This document shows positions 34,646 to 43,922 of a stretch of 64,000 bases of DNA, in pieces. The notes under the pieces were generated by a model. It saw nothing but the letters and a program-made list of their open reading frames with translations, searched no databases and had not been told where the DNA came from. Both the position numbers and the translations under genes were made by a program. The stretch is from UBA6107 sp964459385 (GTDB lineage: Bacteria; Chloroflexota; Anaerolineae; Anaerolineales; Anaerolineaceae): NCBI GenBank assembly GCA_964459385.1, contig CAYWLG010000005.1, positions 186,001 through 250,000 of the forward strand. The letters are read 5' to 3'. Each line of letters begins with the position of its first letter. The stretch's first letter is position 1.

Positions 34646-36115
34646 TTGAAACTTCGAACATTCTATATCAAACTACAGCATCTTGCTCCAGTTAATTTCT
34701 TGCTGGATGGAAACACAGAACATTACCGCTGGCTAAATCGCATTTGGTTGGCACTTTGTTATTTTACCGGCGGAGTGCTCTGGGCAAAGTTTCTCAATTG
34801 GGGAAATATCCCGTTTAATTTCCATGACTGGGCAGAAATTAATGCGCCCAGACTTGCGTTTTTACGTGCAGCAGTGATTAAAGGAATGCTGCCGCTTCAC
34901 ATGTCAAATGGTTCTGCACTGCGAAATTTGACCGATCGGTTTATGGCTCTGCCAGATGTATTTTTGTCTCCCCAAACGGTGCTGCTACGCATTCTGGATG
35001 TTGGGCCCTTTGTTTTAGTTAATACACTGTTGGTCTATTCGCTGGGTGTGTGGGGATTGTGGTGGTTCAAGAAGCGTTTCTCACTCTCCCCCCTTGTTTT
35101 TACTTTTTTGTTTCTGCTTTTTAATTTCAATGGGCATATTTTGGCCCATATGAGTGTTGGTCATTTCACATGGGGAGGGTATTTCTTATCTGTTTGGTTT
35201 GTTGTATTGGTCGTTCGTCTTCTCGATGGTGATCACAGTTGGCGCTGGATCGTGGGAATGGCGTCTTTTCTTTTTATTACCTTTTTGCAAGGTTCATTTC
35301 ATCAGTTTGTTTGGGAATGTATGTTTCTGATCTTCTTGGGATTGGTCGCATGGAAACACTGGCGCCCCTTATTGCTAACGTTGCTTTTTGCCGGCTTATT
35401 CTGCATGGTACGGTTTTTACCCCCCACCCTTTTGCTGGGCAAATTCGATACCGATTTTTATGGCGGCTACCCCTCGCTTTGGCAATTGCCTATTTCGTTA
35501 ATTTTGCCGGCTACCCCGCAAACTTCATTACCTTTCCTTAATTTTGGCAGTAACTTAGGATATTGGGAATTTGACCTGTATATAGGCCATGTGGGAGCGC
35601 TTTTTGTGTTGATCGGAATATTGTTGTGGGCCTGGCAACAGATAAAAAATCGTAAATTTTCACCCCTGTGGCTGCCTATGCTGGCATTGGTTCTGTTCTC
35701 AATAAGCGATATTTATTTACCTTTTGCAAAGCTGCCGATTCCGTTATTGAACGGGAAAAGGGTGACTTCTCGCTTTGCCATATTGCCCTTAACGTCTGCC
35801 TTCTTTCTCGCAGCGGCAGTAATTCAGAACTGGCTTAATAAAACGCGCTTCCGCCTGGAGGCTGCTTTACTGGGTGTAGTTTCGCTGCCATATTTGGCCA
35901 CTGACCTAGTCAGAAATACACTTGCGTGGCAGGTGACAAAAGCCTTTTCAGCTTTTCCCACCACACCAGTCAACCTGATCGGTAAAGTGGTTGCCAACCA
36001 TAGTGATCCGCCTTATATCACCTTGTTATCAATTGGGGCTGGAATTACACTAATTTCACTTCTGGTGGCTTTATTTTTGGTTTGGAAAGAAAATCGACAA
36101 AAGCGATCACTCTAA
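34646..36115 (+). CDS. Polytopic membrane protein, GT-C-type glycosyltransferase-like
   Basis: A 489-aa protein with about 11 hydrophobic segments, the first near residues 30-45. The first outside loop has HDWAEINAPRLAFLRAA followed by G-x-x-PLH, which resembles the acidic loop of lipid-linked-sugar-using (GT-C fold) membrane glycosyltransferases and YfhO-like proteins. No cytoplasmic domain is present. The TTG at 34646 is taken as start because AAGGA lies 7 bases upstream and no ATG is close. It is a single gene with unknown acceptor; the family placement is tentative. Confidence 0.7.
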   Translation: MKLRTFYIKLQHLAPVNFLLDGNTEHYRWLNRIWLALCYFTGGVLWAKFLNWGNIPFNFHDWAEINAPRLAFLRAAVIKGMLPLHMSNGSALRNLTDRFMALPDVFLSPQTVLLRILDVGPFVLVNTLLVYSLGVWGLWWFKKRFSLSPLVFTFLFLLFNFNGHILAHMSVGHFTWGGYFLSVWFVVLVVRLLDGDHSWRWIVGMASFLFITFLQGSFHQFVWECMFLIFLGLVAWKHWRPLLLTLLFAGLFCMVRFLPPTLLLGKFDTDFYGGYPSLWQLPISLILPATPQTSLPFLNFGSNLGYWEFDLYIGHVGALFVLIGILLWAWQQIKNRKFSPLWLPMLALVLFSISDIYLPFAKLPIPLLNGKRVTSRFAILPLTSAFFLAAAVIQNWLNKTRFRLEAALLGVVSLPYLATDLVRNTLAWQVTKAFSAFPTTPVNLIGKVVANHSDPPYITLLSIGAGITLISLLVALFLVWKENRQKRSL

Positions 36116-36787
36116 AGAAAATGAAGTCAATATAAAAAGAGATTTGTGATTTCATAGCGGAGAAAGGTATCTTCAGTGAAAAGCGCAGGAAGTATATTTG
36201 GGCAACTTTCTTAAGAAGTCCCGAAGCAACCTCTTGGTTATGAAATGCTCGCCAGCACCCAGCGCGGCTTTTTTCTTGCCTTCTTGAGTGCGTGGGTCAA
36301 AATCCTGAATCTGGGCCGCATGGTCCTGCTCTTTAGGATTTGTGTGGCGGGTCAAGCAAACACTTGCGCCTGCTGCAAGTGCAGGTGTCAGCATGGCCGG
36401 CGAACGTTGGCCGCGAAGCGCCCTCTTGAGGGTTTACGCTTACCCGGTACGTTGCGGCCCCACAAGTAGGTGATATAGCTAATCGATGTTCGTATAACAG
36501 CCTCTTTTATTGGTGTGTCAATGCCTGATTGACTGAAAGTTGCGGTAAAGACATGGATATACCTATCGATAAAATGGCCGCTGCATTTGTTGGCTTCGTT
36601 GTCAGCGTTGCTCGAGTTTTGGTTGACGATTTCCGGGACTTTGATGTGTAGCTGTGGTCAGGCGATAATGTATTTAACGAAAGAAATGCGGATTCAGTCA
36701 AAAAAAGCATTTAACTGAATCCGCATTCATCGCCCAAAATCAAACTATCAAGCTGCATGGCATAGCTAATAAGAGTGTGCTGACCCG
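36116..36787. other. 672-base region without an intact gene; holds repeat copy A
   Basis: It lies between convergent genes. It contains the decayed repeat copy A (36231-36515) and short flanks. On the minus strand the segment about 36385-36495 reads as an interrupted peptide (SISYITYLWGRNVPG, then KRKPSRGRFAANVRR) that stops and shifts frame, as expected of a dead coding remnant. I do not recognise the family. The rest, 36520-36787, shows nothing recognisable. Confidence 0.55.
36231..36515 (-). repeat. Decayed repeat, copy A
   Basis: It aligns along its length, in the same orientation, with 43671-43922. A 26-base tract is identical (36471-36496 and 43879-43904), and further shared blocks cover the CTTGCGCCTG/TGCAAGTGCAGG segment (about 36351-36376) and the CTTCTTGAG...GTCAAAATCC segment (about 36280-36305). 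In both copies the minus-strand reading contains AQI-DFD-R-QEG followed by a Lys/Gly-rich part, with stops and shifts, so both look like remnants of one mobile or coding element. Confidence 0.65.
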
Positions 36788-37348
36788 CTACATATAGGGG
36801 CTGAGCAACATTTTTACCTTAATTATTAAATCGCCATTCTGTTCCACTAAGTTATTTAGATCTTGAGATGATTTCGAGCAGTCCGGGTCATTGATAATCG
36901 CGTCGTTAAACTTAGTATTAGCTTGTTGATAAAGTGGGTTTCCCCTATCTTTCAAGGCAGTTCGTTCTTCAGTGGTTAGTGATGCAGAGCAGTTCTTTTG
37001 AAACTCGTCGCTTAGTTTGATCTCTTGTGAAATATAGGTGATTAATGTTTGCTTCTCATCAGCAGTTAGACCGTCCAGTCGATTGATCACGCTGGCAAAA
37101 TTGTCAACCGAATCCCACATTTCGATGATCTCTTGTTTGGTGATCGGAGAAGTACTGGTAGCAGTTACTTCGGCTACAACGGCCCCAGCGGTAACGGTTG
37201 GATTGGAAAGCGATGTCGCCGGGATATTGGTAGGCTGAATTTCATGCTCTGCATATTTTGTGCATGCACTGATGGCCATTGCCAAAAGGATTAATAATCC
37301 TCCAATTTTTATGAATTCTTTGATCAACCATCTCATTTTTATTTTCAT
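36788..37348 (-). CDS. Hypothetical lipoprotein
   Basis: A 186-aa exported protein. A basic N-terminus and hydrophobic segment lead to a lipobox LAMAISAC, so the Cys near residue 30 should be lipidated. A Thr/Ser/Pro-rich spacer follows (about 35-70), then a helical, charged domain with two further Cys (KNCSAS and DPDCSKS) that could form a disulfide. The start at 37348 is behind AAGGG with 7-base spacing. It is last in the sigma-factor/exporter gene run and may be a cargo or accessory protein. No family recognised. Confidence 0.7.
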   Translation of the reverse strand: MKIKMRWLIKEFIKIGGLLILLAMAISACTKYAEHEIQPTNIPATSLSNPTVTAGAVVAEVTATSTSPITKQEIIEMWDSVDNFASVINRLDGLTADEKQTLITYISQEIKLSDEFQKNCSASLTTEERTALKDRGNPLYQQANTKFNDAIINDPDCSKSSQDLNNLVEQNGDLIIKVKMLLSPYM

Positions 37349-37373
37349 TTTTTGACCCTTCATATTGTCTGAT

Positions 37374-37410
37374 TGTTTATTCAGGGTAGCGAAGTCGCCC
37401 TAAATAAACA
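37374..37410 (-). repeat. Inverted repeat between the OB-like protein and lipoprotein genes
   Basis: TGTTTATT-C-AGGG (37374-37386) faces CCCT-A-AATAAACA (37398-37410) across an 11-base loop. It sits between two minus-strand genes and could attenuate or end transcription before the lipoprotein gene; it has no real T-run after it. Confidence 0.4.
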
Positions 37411-37435
37411 GTTTAAGTAATCTTCGCAAAGCTTC

Positions 37436-37903
37436 CTAGTGCAACACGCTAATAAACTTGGCGATGTAGCGATCACCACGTTTGTCTGCCCAGATGCTGA
37501 GAATGTCATTTGCGACGATATCCTTGACCGTGATAATCTTCAACTTGCTTTTTACCGCTGACCAAGAACCGTCGTCTGCCTGGTCGATCGTTTTATATCC
37601 CTGGTACAGATAAATTTTCGTGTCCTGATTCACTACCACTTCCACTTCGCTTTCATTCAGGAAGGCCGGCGAAATGAATATGCTGTTATCCTTGACCTGC
37701 GTTACTTCGCCAGCCAAGTCGTAGTTTGTGTAAGGCAATTCATCCGGTGGCATCACGGTTACGTTGGCAAAATCGCCCATTTTTTGATCACTGGCTAGTG
37801 CGTTCCGGTTGAATAGACGTGGCGCCAGAAAAGCGGCACTGGCCAGTAAAACTAACCCAATTACAGCTACCACGATGGGCATAATTTTCGTTTTCATTTT
37901 CAT
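37436..37903 (-). CDS. Hypothetical exported protein, DUF5666-like
   Basis: A 155-aa protein with an N-terminal hydrophobic segment (about 8-30) serving as signal or anchor and a small beta-rich extracytoplasmic domain. The repeated pattern AGEVTQVKDNSIFIS and VVVNQDTKIYLYQG resembles the OB-like DUF5666 strands. It follows the exporter permease by 27 bases, so a periplasmic or surface role linked to the exporter is likely. Function unknown. Confidence 0.65.
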   Translation of the reverse strand: MKMKTKIMPIVVAVIGLVLLASAAFLAPRLFNRNALASDQKMGDFANVTVMPPDELPYTNYDLAGEVTQVKDNSIFISPAFLNESEVEVVVNQDTKIYLYQGYKTIDQADDGSWSAVKSKLKIITVKDIVANDILSIWADKRGDRYIAKFISVLH

Positions 37904-37930
37904 ACTCCTTATCTACTTGTTGTGTATCTG

Positions 37931-39223
37931 TTAATCACGTCGCAAGGCTTCGATGGGATTAAGCCGTGAAGCGCGTGCTGCCGGGTAGAGGCCAAAGACC
38001 ACACCGGTCAACACTGCGACACCAAAGGCCAACGGCAGGCTGCCGGGATCCAGCAGGGCGATCCCTTTGTTGAGAGTAGCTGCCAAAGGCACCATCAAAA
38101 TACCCAGCCCCATACCGAACAAGCCACCCCCGGCACTGATCAGCACCGATTCGAGTAGGAACTGGAGCACAATATCACTCGGCTGCGCCCCGATAGCCAG
38201 TCGAATGCCAATCTCGCTGGTGCGCTCAGATACGCTTACTAGCATGACATTGATGATACCAATGCCACCTACTGCCAGCGAAACAACAGCCATGGCAGCC
38301 AGTAAGATCGAAAACGTGCGGGCGGCATCCTGCTGTGCGCCCAACAGGTCTTTGCGAGTGGTCATGGTGAAGTCATCCAAATATTCATTGTTATCCGGGT
38401 TCACGATGGCATGACGCTTGCGCAGTAGTGAGGTAATCCCCTGGCGGGCTAAGCTAATCTTAGAAGCGTCTTTCACCTCCACCGTCATCGAAACAGATGG
38501 CTCTTGGTCGTAGAAATTCATTACCACCGTGCTGATCGGCATGTAGAAGGTTTCATTGGGCTGGCTGTTGTAGCGTTGAGCTGGATCAACCATTTCCAGC
38601 TTGGTCAGTACACCAACCACCAGACAGGTTATTCGCCCCACCCGCAGATTCTGACCCAACGGATTTTCACCCTGGAATAGTTGGGCGGCCGTATTAGACC
38701 CCAACACGCAGACCCGTGCGCCATCCGCCACCTCTTTAGAGCTGAAGAACCTGCCCCGGGCGATAAAGTCTTGCATGGTGAGCGGTTTATCCTCTGGCCA
38801 ACCCACTGGTTGGGTCGTATTACCGGCGATATAGCGTTGGAAGCCATCCACAGTGAGCCCATTTACATTCCTATCAAGTACGTTACGCCCAAAACGCAGC
38901 TTGCTGGAGGTAAAAACCGACATATCTACCAGTTTGACCTGTTCCGCTTCCTGACGGATCGCTAGACCGTCTTCATAAACCAGCGGCTTTCCGGTGGGTT
39001 TGTCGATGCCGGTTTCAGCGGTATTGCGGCTATTAATCATAATGGTGTTGGCGCCCAGATAGCTAAAGTTTGCGTCTACCGCTGCTCGTGCGCCATTGCC
39101 CAAGGCTAACATTACAATGACCGAGGCTACCCCGATGACCACTCCAAGAGCGGTCAGGCCAGCACGCAGCCGATTGGTGGCGATGCTGCGCATTGCCGTC
39201 AGCAGACTATTCAGAAAGCTCAT
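37931..39223 (-). CDS. ABC transporter permease, MacB/FtsX type
   Basis: A 430-aa permease. An N-terminal TM helix (about 20-42) is followed by a large MacB periplasmic domain (about 45-285), then three TM helices in the FtsX domain; LAAMAVVSLAVGGIGIINVMLVSV and RTSEIGIRLAIGA are the classic MacB segments, the latter a coupling loop. The start at 39223 has GAGGAG upstream and overlaps the ATPase gene by 17 bases. With the ATPase and adaptor it forms a tripartite-like exporter for peptides, drugs or lipoproteins. Confidence 0.9.
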   Translation of the reverse strand: MSFLNSLLTAMRSIATNRLRAGLTALGVVIGVASVIVMLALGNGARAAVDANFSYLGANTIMINSRNTAETGIDKPTGKPLVYEDGLAIRQEAEQVKLVDMSVFTSSKLRFGRNVLDRNVNGLTVDGFQRYIAGNTTQPVGWPEDKPLTMQDFIARGRFFSSKEVADGARVCVLGSNTAAQLFQGENPLGQNLRVGRITCLVVGVLTKLEMVDPAQRYNSQPNETFYMPISTVVMNFYDQEPSVSMTVEVKDASKISLARQGITSLLRKRHAIVNPDNNEYLDDFTMTTRKDLLGAQQDAARTFSILLAAMAVVSLAVGGIGIINVMLVSVSERTSEIGIRLAIGAQPSDIVLQFLLESVLISAGGGLFGMGLGILMVPLAATLNKGIALLDPGSLPLAFGVAVLTGVVFGLYPAARASRLNPIEALRRD

Positions 39224-39935
39224 TTTTACACTCCTCACGAATGATCTGCCCATCTTTCATCCAGACTACTCGTTGGGCAAAATTCGCAATCGTCGGGTCG
39301 TGGGTGATTAACAAAATGGTTAATCCGTTTTTCCACAGATTGACCAACATCGCCATTACCACGGCGCCGTTGGCGCTGTCCAGGTTGCCAGTCGGCTCAT
39401 CGGCCAGCAGGAGATGCGGATGATTTACCAGGGCCCGCGCGATGGCAACTCGTTGGCATTCACCGCCCGATAATTCGACAGAATGATGGGCGGCTCGTTC
39501 CTCTAGCCCGACTCTTTGCAAAGCAGTCAGAGCCTGCCTGCGCGCATCCGCCAGGCGTGCACCTGGTTGATAGAGCAGCGGCAAGGCGACGTTATCCACT
39601 GCCGACAGATTGGATATCAGGAAGAAGGACTGAAATACAAAACCCACTTGTTTTCCGCGCAATAGAGAACGCTCCTGCATGGATAACCTGCTCACTTCGC
39701 GCCCTTCAAGAAAATAACGGCCTGTGGTAGGTTCGTCCAGACAGCCTAGCAAATGCATCAATGTGGACTTTCCGCTGCCAGAAGAACCCATGATGGCTAC
39801 GAATTCGCCTGCCTCAACCCGCAAACTGACACCGCGTAGTGCCGGAACCTGCGTCTTTCCGAGGGTATATGTACGGGTCAATGCTTCGGTCAGAATAAGC
39901 GGTTGGGTGGTGTTTACATTCTTTTGCTCGCTCAT
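39207..39935 (-). CDS. ABC transporter ATP-binding protein (MacB/LolD type)
   Basis: A 242-aa ATPase. Walker A GSSGSGKST, ABC signature LSGGE, Walker B LLLADEPTGNLDS and the switch His in LLITHD are all present. GNLDS is typical of the MacB/LolD/FtsE group. Its ATG overlaps the stop of the adaptor gene by ATGA, and the permease start lies inside its 3' end. It powers the exporter. Confidence 0.93.
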   Translation of the reverse strand: MSEQKNVNTTQPLILTEALTRTYTLGKTQVPALRGVSLRVEAGEFVAIMGSSGSGKSTLMHLLGCLDEPTTGRYFLEGREVSRLSMQERSLLRGKQVGFVFQSFFLISNLSAVDNVALPLLYQPGARLADARRQALTALQRVGLEERAAHHSVELSGGECQRVAIARALVNHPHLLLADEPTGNLDSANGAVVMAMLVNLWKNGLTILLITHDPTIANFAQRVVWMKDGQIIREECKNELSE

Positions 39936-41311
39936 TGCACCACCACCAGGTCACCCACATCCAATCCAGAGAGAACTTCCACATACGAATCGCCGCTTAG
40001 CCCCAATTGAATGATTTTCTTTTCAACTGCCTCCCCCGTCCAAACCTCTACTTCGGCTTTATCTCCACCGAGCGAACGGACGGCTGTACGTGGTAACCTC
40101 AACACGTTGGTCTTCCTATCAATCGTGATACTCGCATCCACGGTCATCCCTTGTACAAGGGCATCTGGGATTTGATCCAGCGAGATATAAACGGGATACA
40201 AAGCTTGGTCTCCCTGCACCCTTTCAGGCACGATGCGTGAAATTTTTCCGCTAATGGTCTTATCTGGTATGGCATCAAAAAAAAGTTCTACCGGCTGACC
40301 GACATGGATTAGATTGAGATCCTCCTCGACTACCGTTACCTGCACCTCCAGGCCTTTCGAATTCGACACGGTCATTACCAGCGCACCTTTGGCCATATTT
40401 TGCCCAATCTGCCCAGATACATTGAGTACCACGCCGTCAAAGGGCGCTTTGATTACCAGATGATCCAGATCGGCTTGGGCCTTGGCAAGAGCCGCTTGAG
40501 CGCTGTCCAAACCAGCTTTGGCTTGGAGAAGTTCAGGACTCTGGTTATTTTGAGCCAGTTCCAGAGCGTGGTTGGCTTCCTCCAGGGTTGCTTTTGCTAC
40601 ATCGGCCTTTGCATTGGAAGCCGCAACTTCATCGGCGGTCGGTTTGCTCTGCAAGTAATTCAGTTCCAAAATGGCAATGTTGAACCGTTTACGGGCTAAA
40701 GCCAGTATATTCAGGGCGTTATTGCGAGAGACATCATCCACAGGAAAATTACTCACCTCATCGTAGGCATGCTGGGCTTCTTTGAAAGCATTTTCGGCGA
40801 GGTAATATTCCGCCGTGGCTGCCTCGATAGACGATTGACTTCCTCGTACATAATTGGGATTGAGGCGTTGGTTATTGGCCTTTTGATATTCTTGTAAGGC
40901 CAGGGCCTGATTTAGCTTGGCCTGAGCGAGGAGTTTGGCTGGCGAGGTAGCATCCAATGTCGCTTGTGCTTCTAGGACGTTTGCTCTGTCCGTATTGACC
41001 ACATTCTCAAAGTCGGCTCGTGGTCCGAGAGTCGCCAGTACCTGGCCAGAGGAGATTCGATCGCCAGGGTTAACATTCAAACTCTCTAGCTTACCGTTCA
41101 CCTGTGATTCGAGAGTTATCTCTCCGCTATCCACGGATATACCTGGTCCAGTTACTGTAAAAATCACATCACCGCGTTCCACGGCTGTCGTTTGTGGCGC
41201 TTGCACAGAGGCAGTCGTCTTTTTGATATTTTCTTGGTAACCGAAATAAAAGGCACCGCCGATTACTGCCAGCACCAGAAATGAGCCGGCAATCCACATC
41301 CATCGTTTCAT
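39932..41311 (-). CDS. Periplasmic adaptor subunit (HlyD/MacA family)
   Basis: A 459-aa membrane-fusion protein. One N-terminal TM helix (about 5-25) precedes lipoyl-like halves (EITLESQVNGKLESLNVN and FDGVVLNVSGQIGQNM), a long coiled-coil hairpin (about 120-280, rich in Ala, Gln and Leu) and beta-barrel domains. It links the MacB-like permease to the cell envelope. AGGAGG precedes the ATG. It starts the exporter genes. Confidence 0.92.
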   Translation of the reverse strand: MKRWMWIAGSFLVLAVIGGAFYFGYQENIKKTTASVQAPQTTAVERGDVIFTVTGPGISVDSGEITLESQVNGKLESLNVNPGDRISSGQVLATLGPRADFENVVNTDRANVLEAQATLDATSPAKLLAQAKLNQALALQEYQKANNQRLNPNYVRGSQSSIEAATAEYYLAENAFKEAQHAYDEVSNFPVDDVSRNNALNILALARKRFNIAILELNYLQSKPTADEVAASNAKADVAKATLEEANHALELAQNNQSPELLQAKAGLDSAQAALAKAQADLDHLVIKAPFDGVVLNVSGQIGQNMAKGALVMTVSNSKGLEVQVTVVEEDLNLIHVGQPVELFFDAIPDKTISGKISRIVPERVQGDQALYPVYISLDQIPDALVQGMTVDASITIDRKTNVLRLPRTAVRSLGGDKAEVEVWTGEAVEKKIIQLGLSGDSYVEVLSGLDVGDLVVVQ

Positions 41312-41419
41312 AAAAATCCTCCTGATTGTAAAAAATGCCGCATTGAACCAACCCTTGCGGGTCTGGCCCGTAAGACTTGTAGGATCACTATCTTCACTAA
41401 TATGCTTTTAAGAATTTAC

Positions 41420-42373
41420 TTAATGGGTTACTCCAGAACCATCGATAAATTTGACGCCTTGCAAATCACTCAAATCCCAGGGTACCTGGCTATCGAAAGG
41501 CAATATCTCGTCAGTCAGATACTTTGTGGTGCTGGACAGATATTCATGACCATCATTTTTGATTATTTCTTGTTGTTCGAGAAGCTGGTAAGTCTGTGCA
41601 TCGAAGATCAAGATATATGAAAGTGAACCAGCAGATTCATCTTTCGATATTTTTGAACGTAAAACATATACTTTACGTCCATCCCCATCCTGCCAATTTT
41701 TTTTGCCTACCAATTCAAAGTTTGCACTATTGCGTTGAATTTCGTACCACTGCTGGGCAGTCGTGTTAGCGCCACTACGGATTATCGTAATCAGAGAATC
41801 CTCATTTTCAAGCGTGCGAATGATCGGCAGCAAATTACCGCTTGGGTTGGCGAGCCAGGATTGGTCTGCCGAAAAAGTGTAAGTACCATCGAAGGCAAAA
41901 GCGTCCATGATTCTCCCGGTTTCTGCATCTGTATAAACCCAACGAATTCGGCCATTCCTGACGTCGTAATAGTTATCGATAATATACTTTATTGGGCTGG
42001 AGTTACCATCGGCGGTGTAGGGGTAGACAATCGATTCTTTTTGAGTATGGTGGATCCCCAGAGAAGGATCAGTTGTAGATTGAACCGCCACGGCTCTTTC
42101 GAGAATTTTCTGTGCAGAGACCGAGGTGACATTGTTGAAAAATAACCCACTTAACCCCACCAGGATCAGACTGAGGATTAAGGCTGGAATCACTATGGAC
42201 TTCTTAAGGAAAAAGACATTGTAGTCAACCCGGGGAGCTCGCTTTTCAAGCCGCTTCTGAACGCTGGGCCACAAATTGACCTGTTCTGGCTTTACGTACT
42301 TCTCTGCCAAATGATCCAATATTGAATAGAGGATAGAATTCGTGCTGCTTTTTGGCTCCCGTTCACTTTTCAT
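41420..42373 (-). CDS. Putative anti-sigma factor / extracytoplasmic sensor protein
   Basis: A 317-aa protein with a cytoplasmic N-terminus (1-60), one TM segment (about 60-82, VIPALILSLILVGLSGLFF) and a 230-aa extracytoplasmic domain with LolA/DUF-like beta-rich character (many Tyr, Asp and Trp). It overlaps the ECF sigma gene by 11 bases, the usual layout for an anti-sigma factor. It lacks an obvious zinc-finger HxxxCxxC motif, so the anti-sigma role is inferred from topology and position. AGAGGTGAAAG precedes the ATG. Confidence 0.68.
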   Translation of the reverse strand: MKSEREPKSSTNSILYSILDHLAEKYVKPEQVNLWPSVQKRLEKRAPRVDYNVFFLKKSIVIPALILSLILVGLSGLFFNNVTSVSAQKILERAVAVQSTTDPSLGIHHTQKESIVYPYTADGNSSPIKYIIDNYYDVRNGRIRWVYTDAETGRIMDAFAFDGTYTFSADQSWLANPSGNLLPIIRTLENEDSLITIIRSGANTTAQQWYEIQRNSANFELVGKKNWQDGDGRKVYVLRSKISKDESAGSLSYILIFDAQTYQLLEQQEIIKNDGHEYLSSTTKYLTDEILPFDSQVPWDLSDLQGVKFIDGSGVTH

Positions 42374-42974
42374 CTTTCACCTCTTTATAATCATGCCTCC
42401 AGAAAGGCTCTAGGATCTTCCTCAGCCGCCTGTGAGCCGTTTTCATTCGCCAGCGAATCGTGGTTTGTGGCCTCTCCAGTTCTCGGATCATTTCTTTCTC
42501 GCTCATCCCCAGAAAATGACGCATAACGATGACTGCTCTCTGGTCAACTGTCAACTCTTCCAAGGCCTTCCACACCATTTGGCGAGTTTCTTCTGTTTCG
42601 ACGATGTATTCTGGATCGAGATCTGGGCCGAGCAGCCATTCTGCCGCCTCAGCAGTCCGCTCATCGTCATCGCTTTCTAGCGGGATGAAACGACTGCTCT
42701 TTTTTTCCGTTTTTATAGCGGCATTTACCACGCTGCGGATGAACCAGGCGCCAAAGGGTTTACTGTCATCGAACTGGTTGATCTTTTCCGTCGCGTGCAG
42801 AAATGCTTCCTGCACCACATCTTCGGCAAGTTTCAAATCACGGACGATTAAAAAAGCAGTTTTCATAGCCTGAACTTGATAATGCTCCACCAGCACTTGC
42901 ATACCGCTTATGTCACCTTTCTTCAAGAGACAAATGGCTTGTTTCTCATCCATGCCAGGGTTGGTATCAGTCAT
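42363..42974 (-). CDS. RNA polymerase sigma factor, ECF subfamily
   Basis: A 203-aa sigma-70 family protein. Region 2 is at about 25-95 (LKLAEDVVQEAFLHA is the typical 2.2-2.3 segment), then an acidic linker. Region 4 is at about 140-195 (LEELTVDQRAVIVMRHF and the helix-turn-helix MSEKEMIRELERPQTTIRWRM). It likely responds to envelope or peptide stress and drives the exporter genes behind it. GAGG precedes the ATG. Confidence 0.92.
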   Translation of the reverse strand: MTDTNPGMDEKQAICLLKKGDISGMQVLVEHYQVQAMKTAFLIVRDLKLAEDVVQEAFLHATEKINQFDDSKPFGAWFIRSVVNAAIKTEKKSSRFIPLESDDDERTAEAAEWLLGPDLDPEYIVETEETRQMVWKALEELTVDQRAVIVMRHFLGMSEKEMIRELERPQTTIRWRMKTAHRRLRKILEPFWRHDYKEVKDEK

Positions 42975-43338
42975 AACAAGGTCCTCTATCTATACTATCT
43001 TTTCGACGCCACAAGTGGGAGTACTTCAGCCCAAGTTTCGCACAGTAAGGCAGTGATTTAAAGTACGGAAGGTCCGTTTTGCCCGCAAAGCCCAATCTTG
43101 CGGTAGCACATTCCTGGTGGGCATCATACCATATCTATGGCGGCTACACTTGCTGTCTGGCGCTCAAAAAGATGGCAAGGGCACACCGCCAGTTTTCCCT
43201 CCGGCGTTGACTCCAATGGCCAGGACAGCCCTAAGAAATCGCTTGGCCACGAATCAGCATCGTGCCAGTCGATGGCAAAGGACGTCAGGTTTTCACCGCT
43301 TGGCCAGGTGACCTGTTGTTGGGTCTGATCGGCTGTTC

Positions 43339-43382
43339 GCCCGTACGCCATCTCATGCATGCGTGAGATGGGCTATGCGGGC
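43339..43382. repeat. Imperfect hairpin
   Basis: GCCCG...GCCATCTCA on the left and TGAGATGGGC...GCGGGC on the right form an imperfect stem around TGCATGCG. It has no T-run and may be a remnant of a mobile element end. Confidence 0.4.
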
Positions 43383-43606
43383 CTCTCTAAGGATAAATCC
43401 ATGGAGAAGGAATGTTGATCATCGTCGCTCAGGGGCAGTCGTTGAGGATGCTGCCATGCCCACTTGATAGGGATTCAACCCAATGGATAATCAAAGACCG
43501 TCGGGCTATGGTTTACTATTTGCAGCGGGGAGCGGATTCGATACAATCCCTCGATGGGAGACTATGACCTAAAAAAACTGCACAATAAAGGATGATTTTT
43601 GTTTAG

Positions 43607-43628
43607 TAGCCGGGAGTGGATTTGAACC
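43607..43628 (-). other. tRNA 3'-end-like remnant
   Basis: Read on the minus strand it contains GGTTCAAATCC (T-loop consensus) and CCCGGCTA, as at the 3' end of a tRNA, but no matching 5' acceptor strand, D-arm or anticodon arm is found within 90 bases. The T-stem has a mismatch. It may be an attachment-site scar or chance. Confidence 0.3.
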
Positions 43629-43670
43629 GCCACCCTAAAGGGTGCTAACGTGACCTCCGGGTAAAAAAGC

Positions 43671-43922
43671 ACCTTGTGGTCGCCATCCTCTAGCGTGGCT
43701 TTAATACCTTCTTGAGGGCGTGAGTCAAAATCCAGAATCTGTGCTGTTTGCTTGGCGGGCTCTGCAAATACTTGCGCCTGGTGCAAGTGCAGGAATCAGC
43801 CGACCTGACGAACTCTGGCCCACACTTCCCCTAGGGGATACTTCGCGATGCCGGGCACACTACGGTCCCACTAGGGGATGATATAGCTAATCGATGTTCG
43901 TATAGTATCTGTTTTACGTGGG
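43671..43922 (-). repeat. Decayed repeat, copy B
   Basis: Partner of 36231-36515, same orientation, about 7.4 kb away. The minus-strand reading keeps HQAQVFAEPAKQ, then TAQILDFDSRPQEG, over about 70 codons before losing frame, which is longer than in copy A. The two copies enclose the sigma-factor/exporter block. Confidence 0.65.

Noticed and set aside
34646..36115. Assignment of the membrane protein to a specific mannosyltransferase family
   Set aside because: Only topology and one acidic loop support it; no family-specific motif was seen.
41312..41419. A terminator between the anti-sigma and adaptor genes
   Set aside because: The GC hairpin near 41360 is short and lacks a T-run; the promoter of the adaptor gene may lie here instead.
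43124..43360. A 78-codon minus-strand frame with a protein-like, Trp-rich reading
   Set aside because: No good start site, overlaps other open frames of equal length, lies in a region of remnants, and resembles no family I know; kept only as a possible fragment.
43603..43690. A tRNA gene
   Set aside because: Only the T-loop and acceptor-like 3' end are present; no D-arm, anticodon arm or matching 5' acceptor strand.
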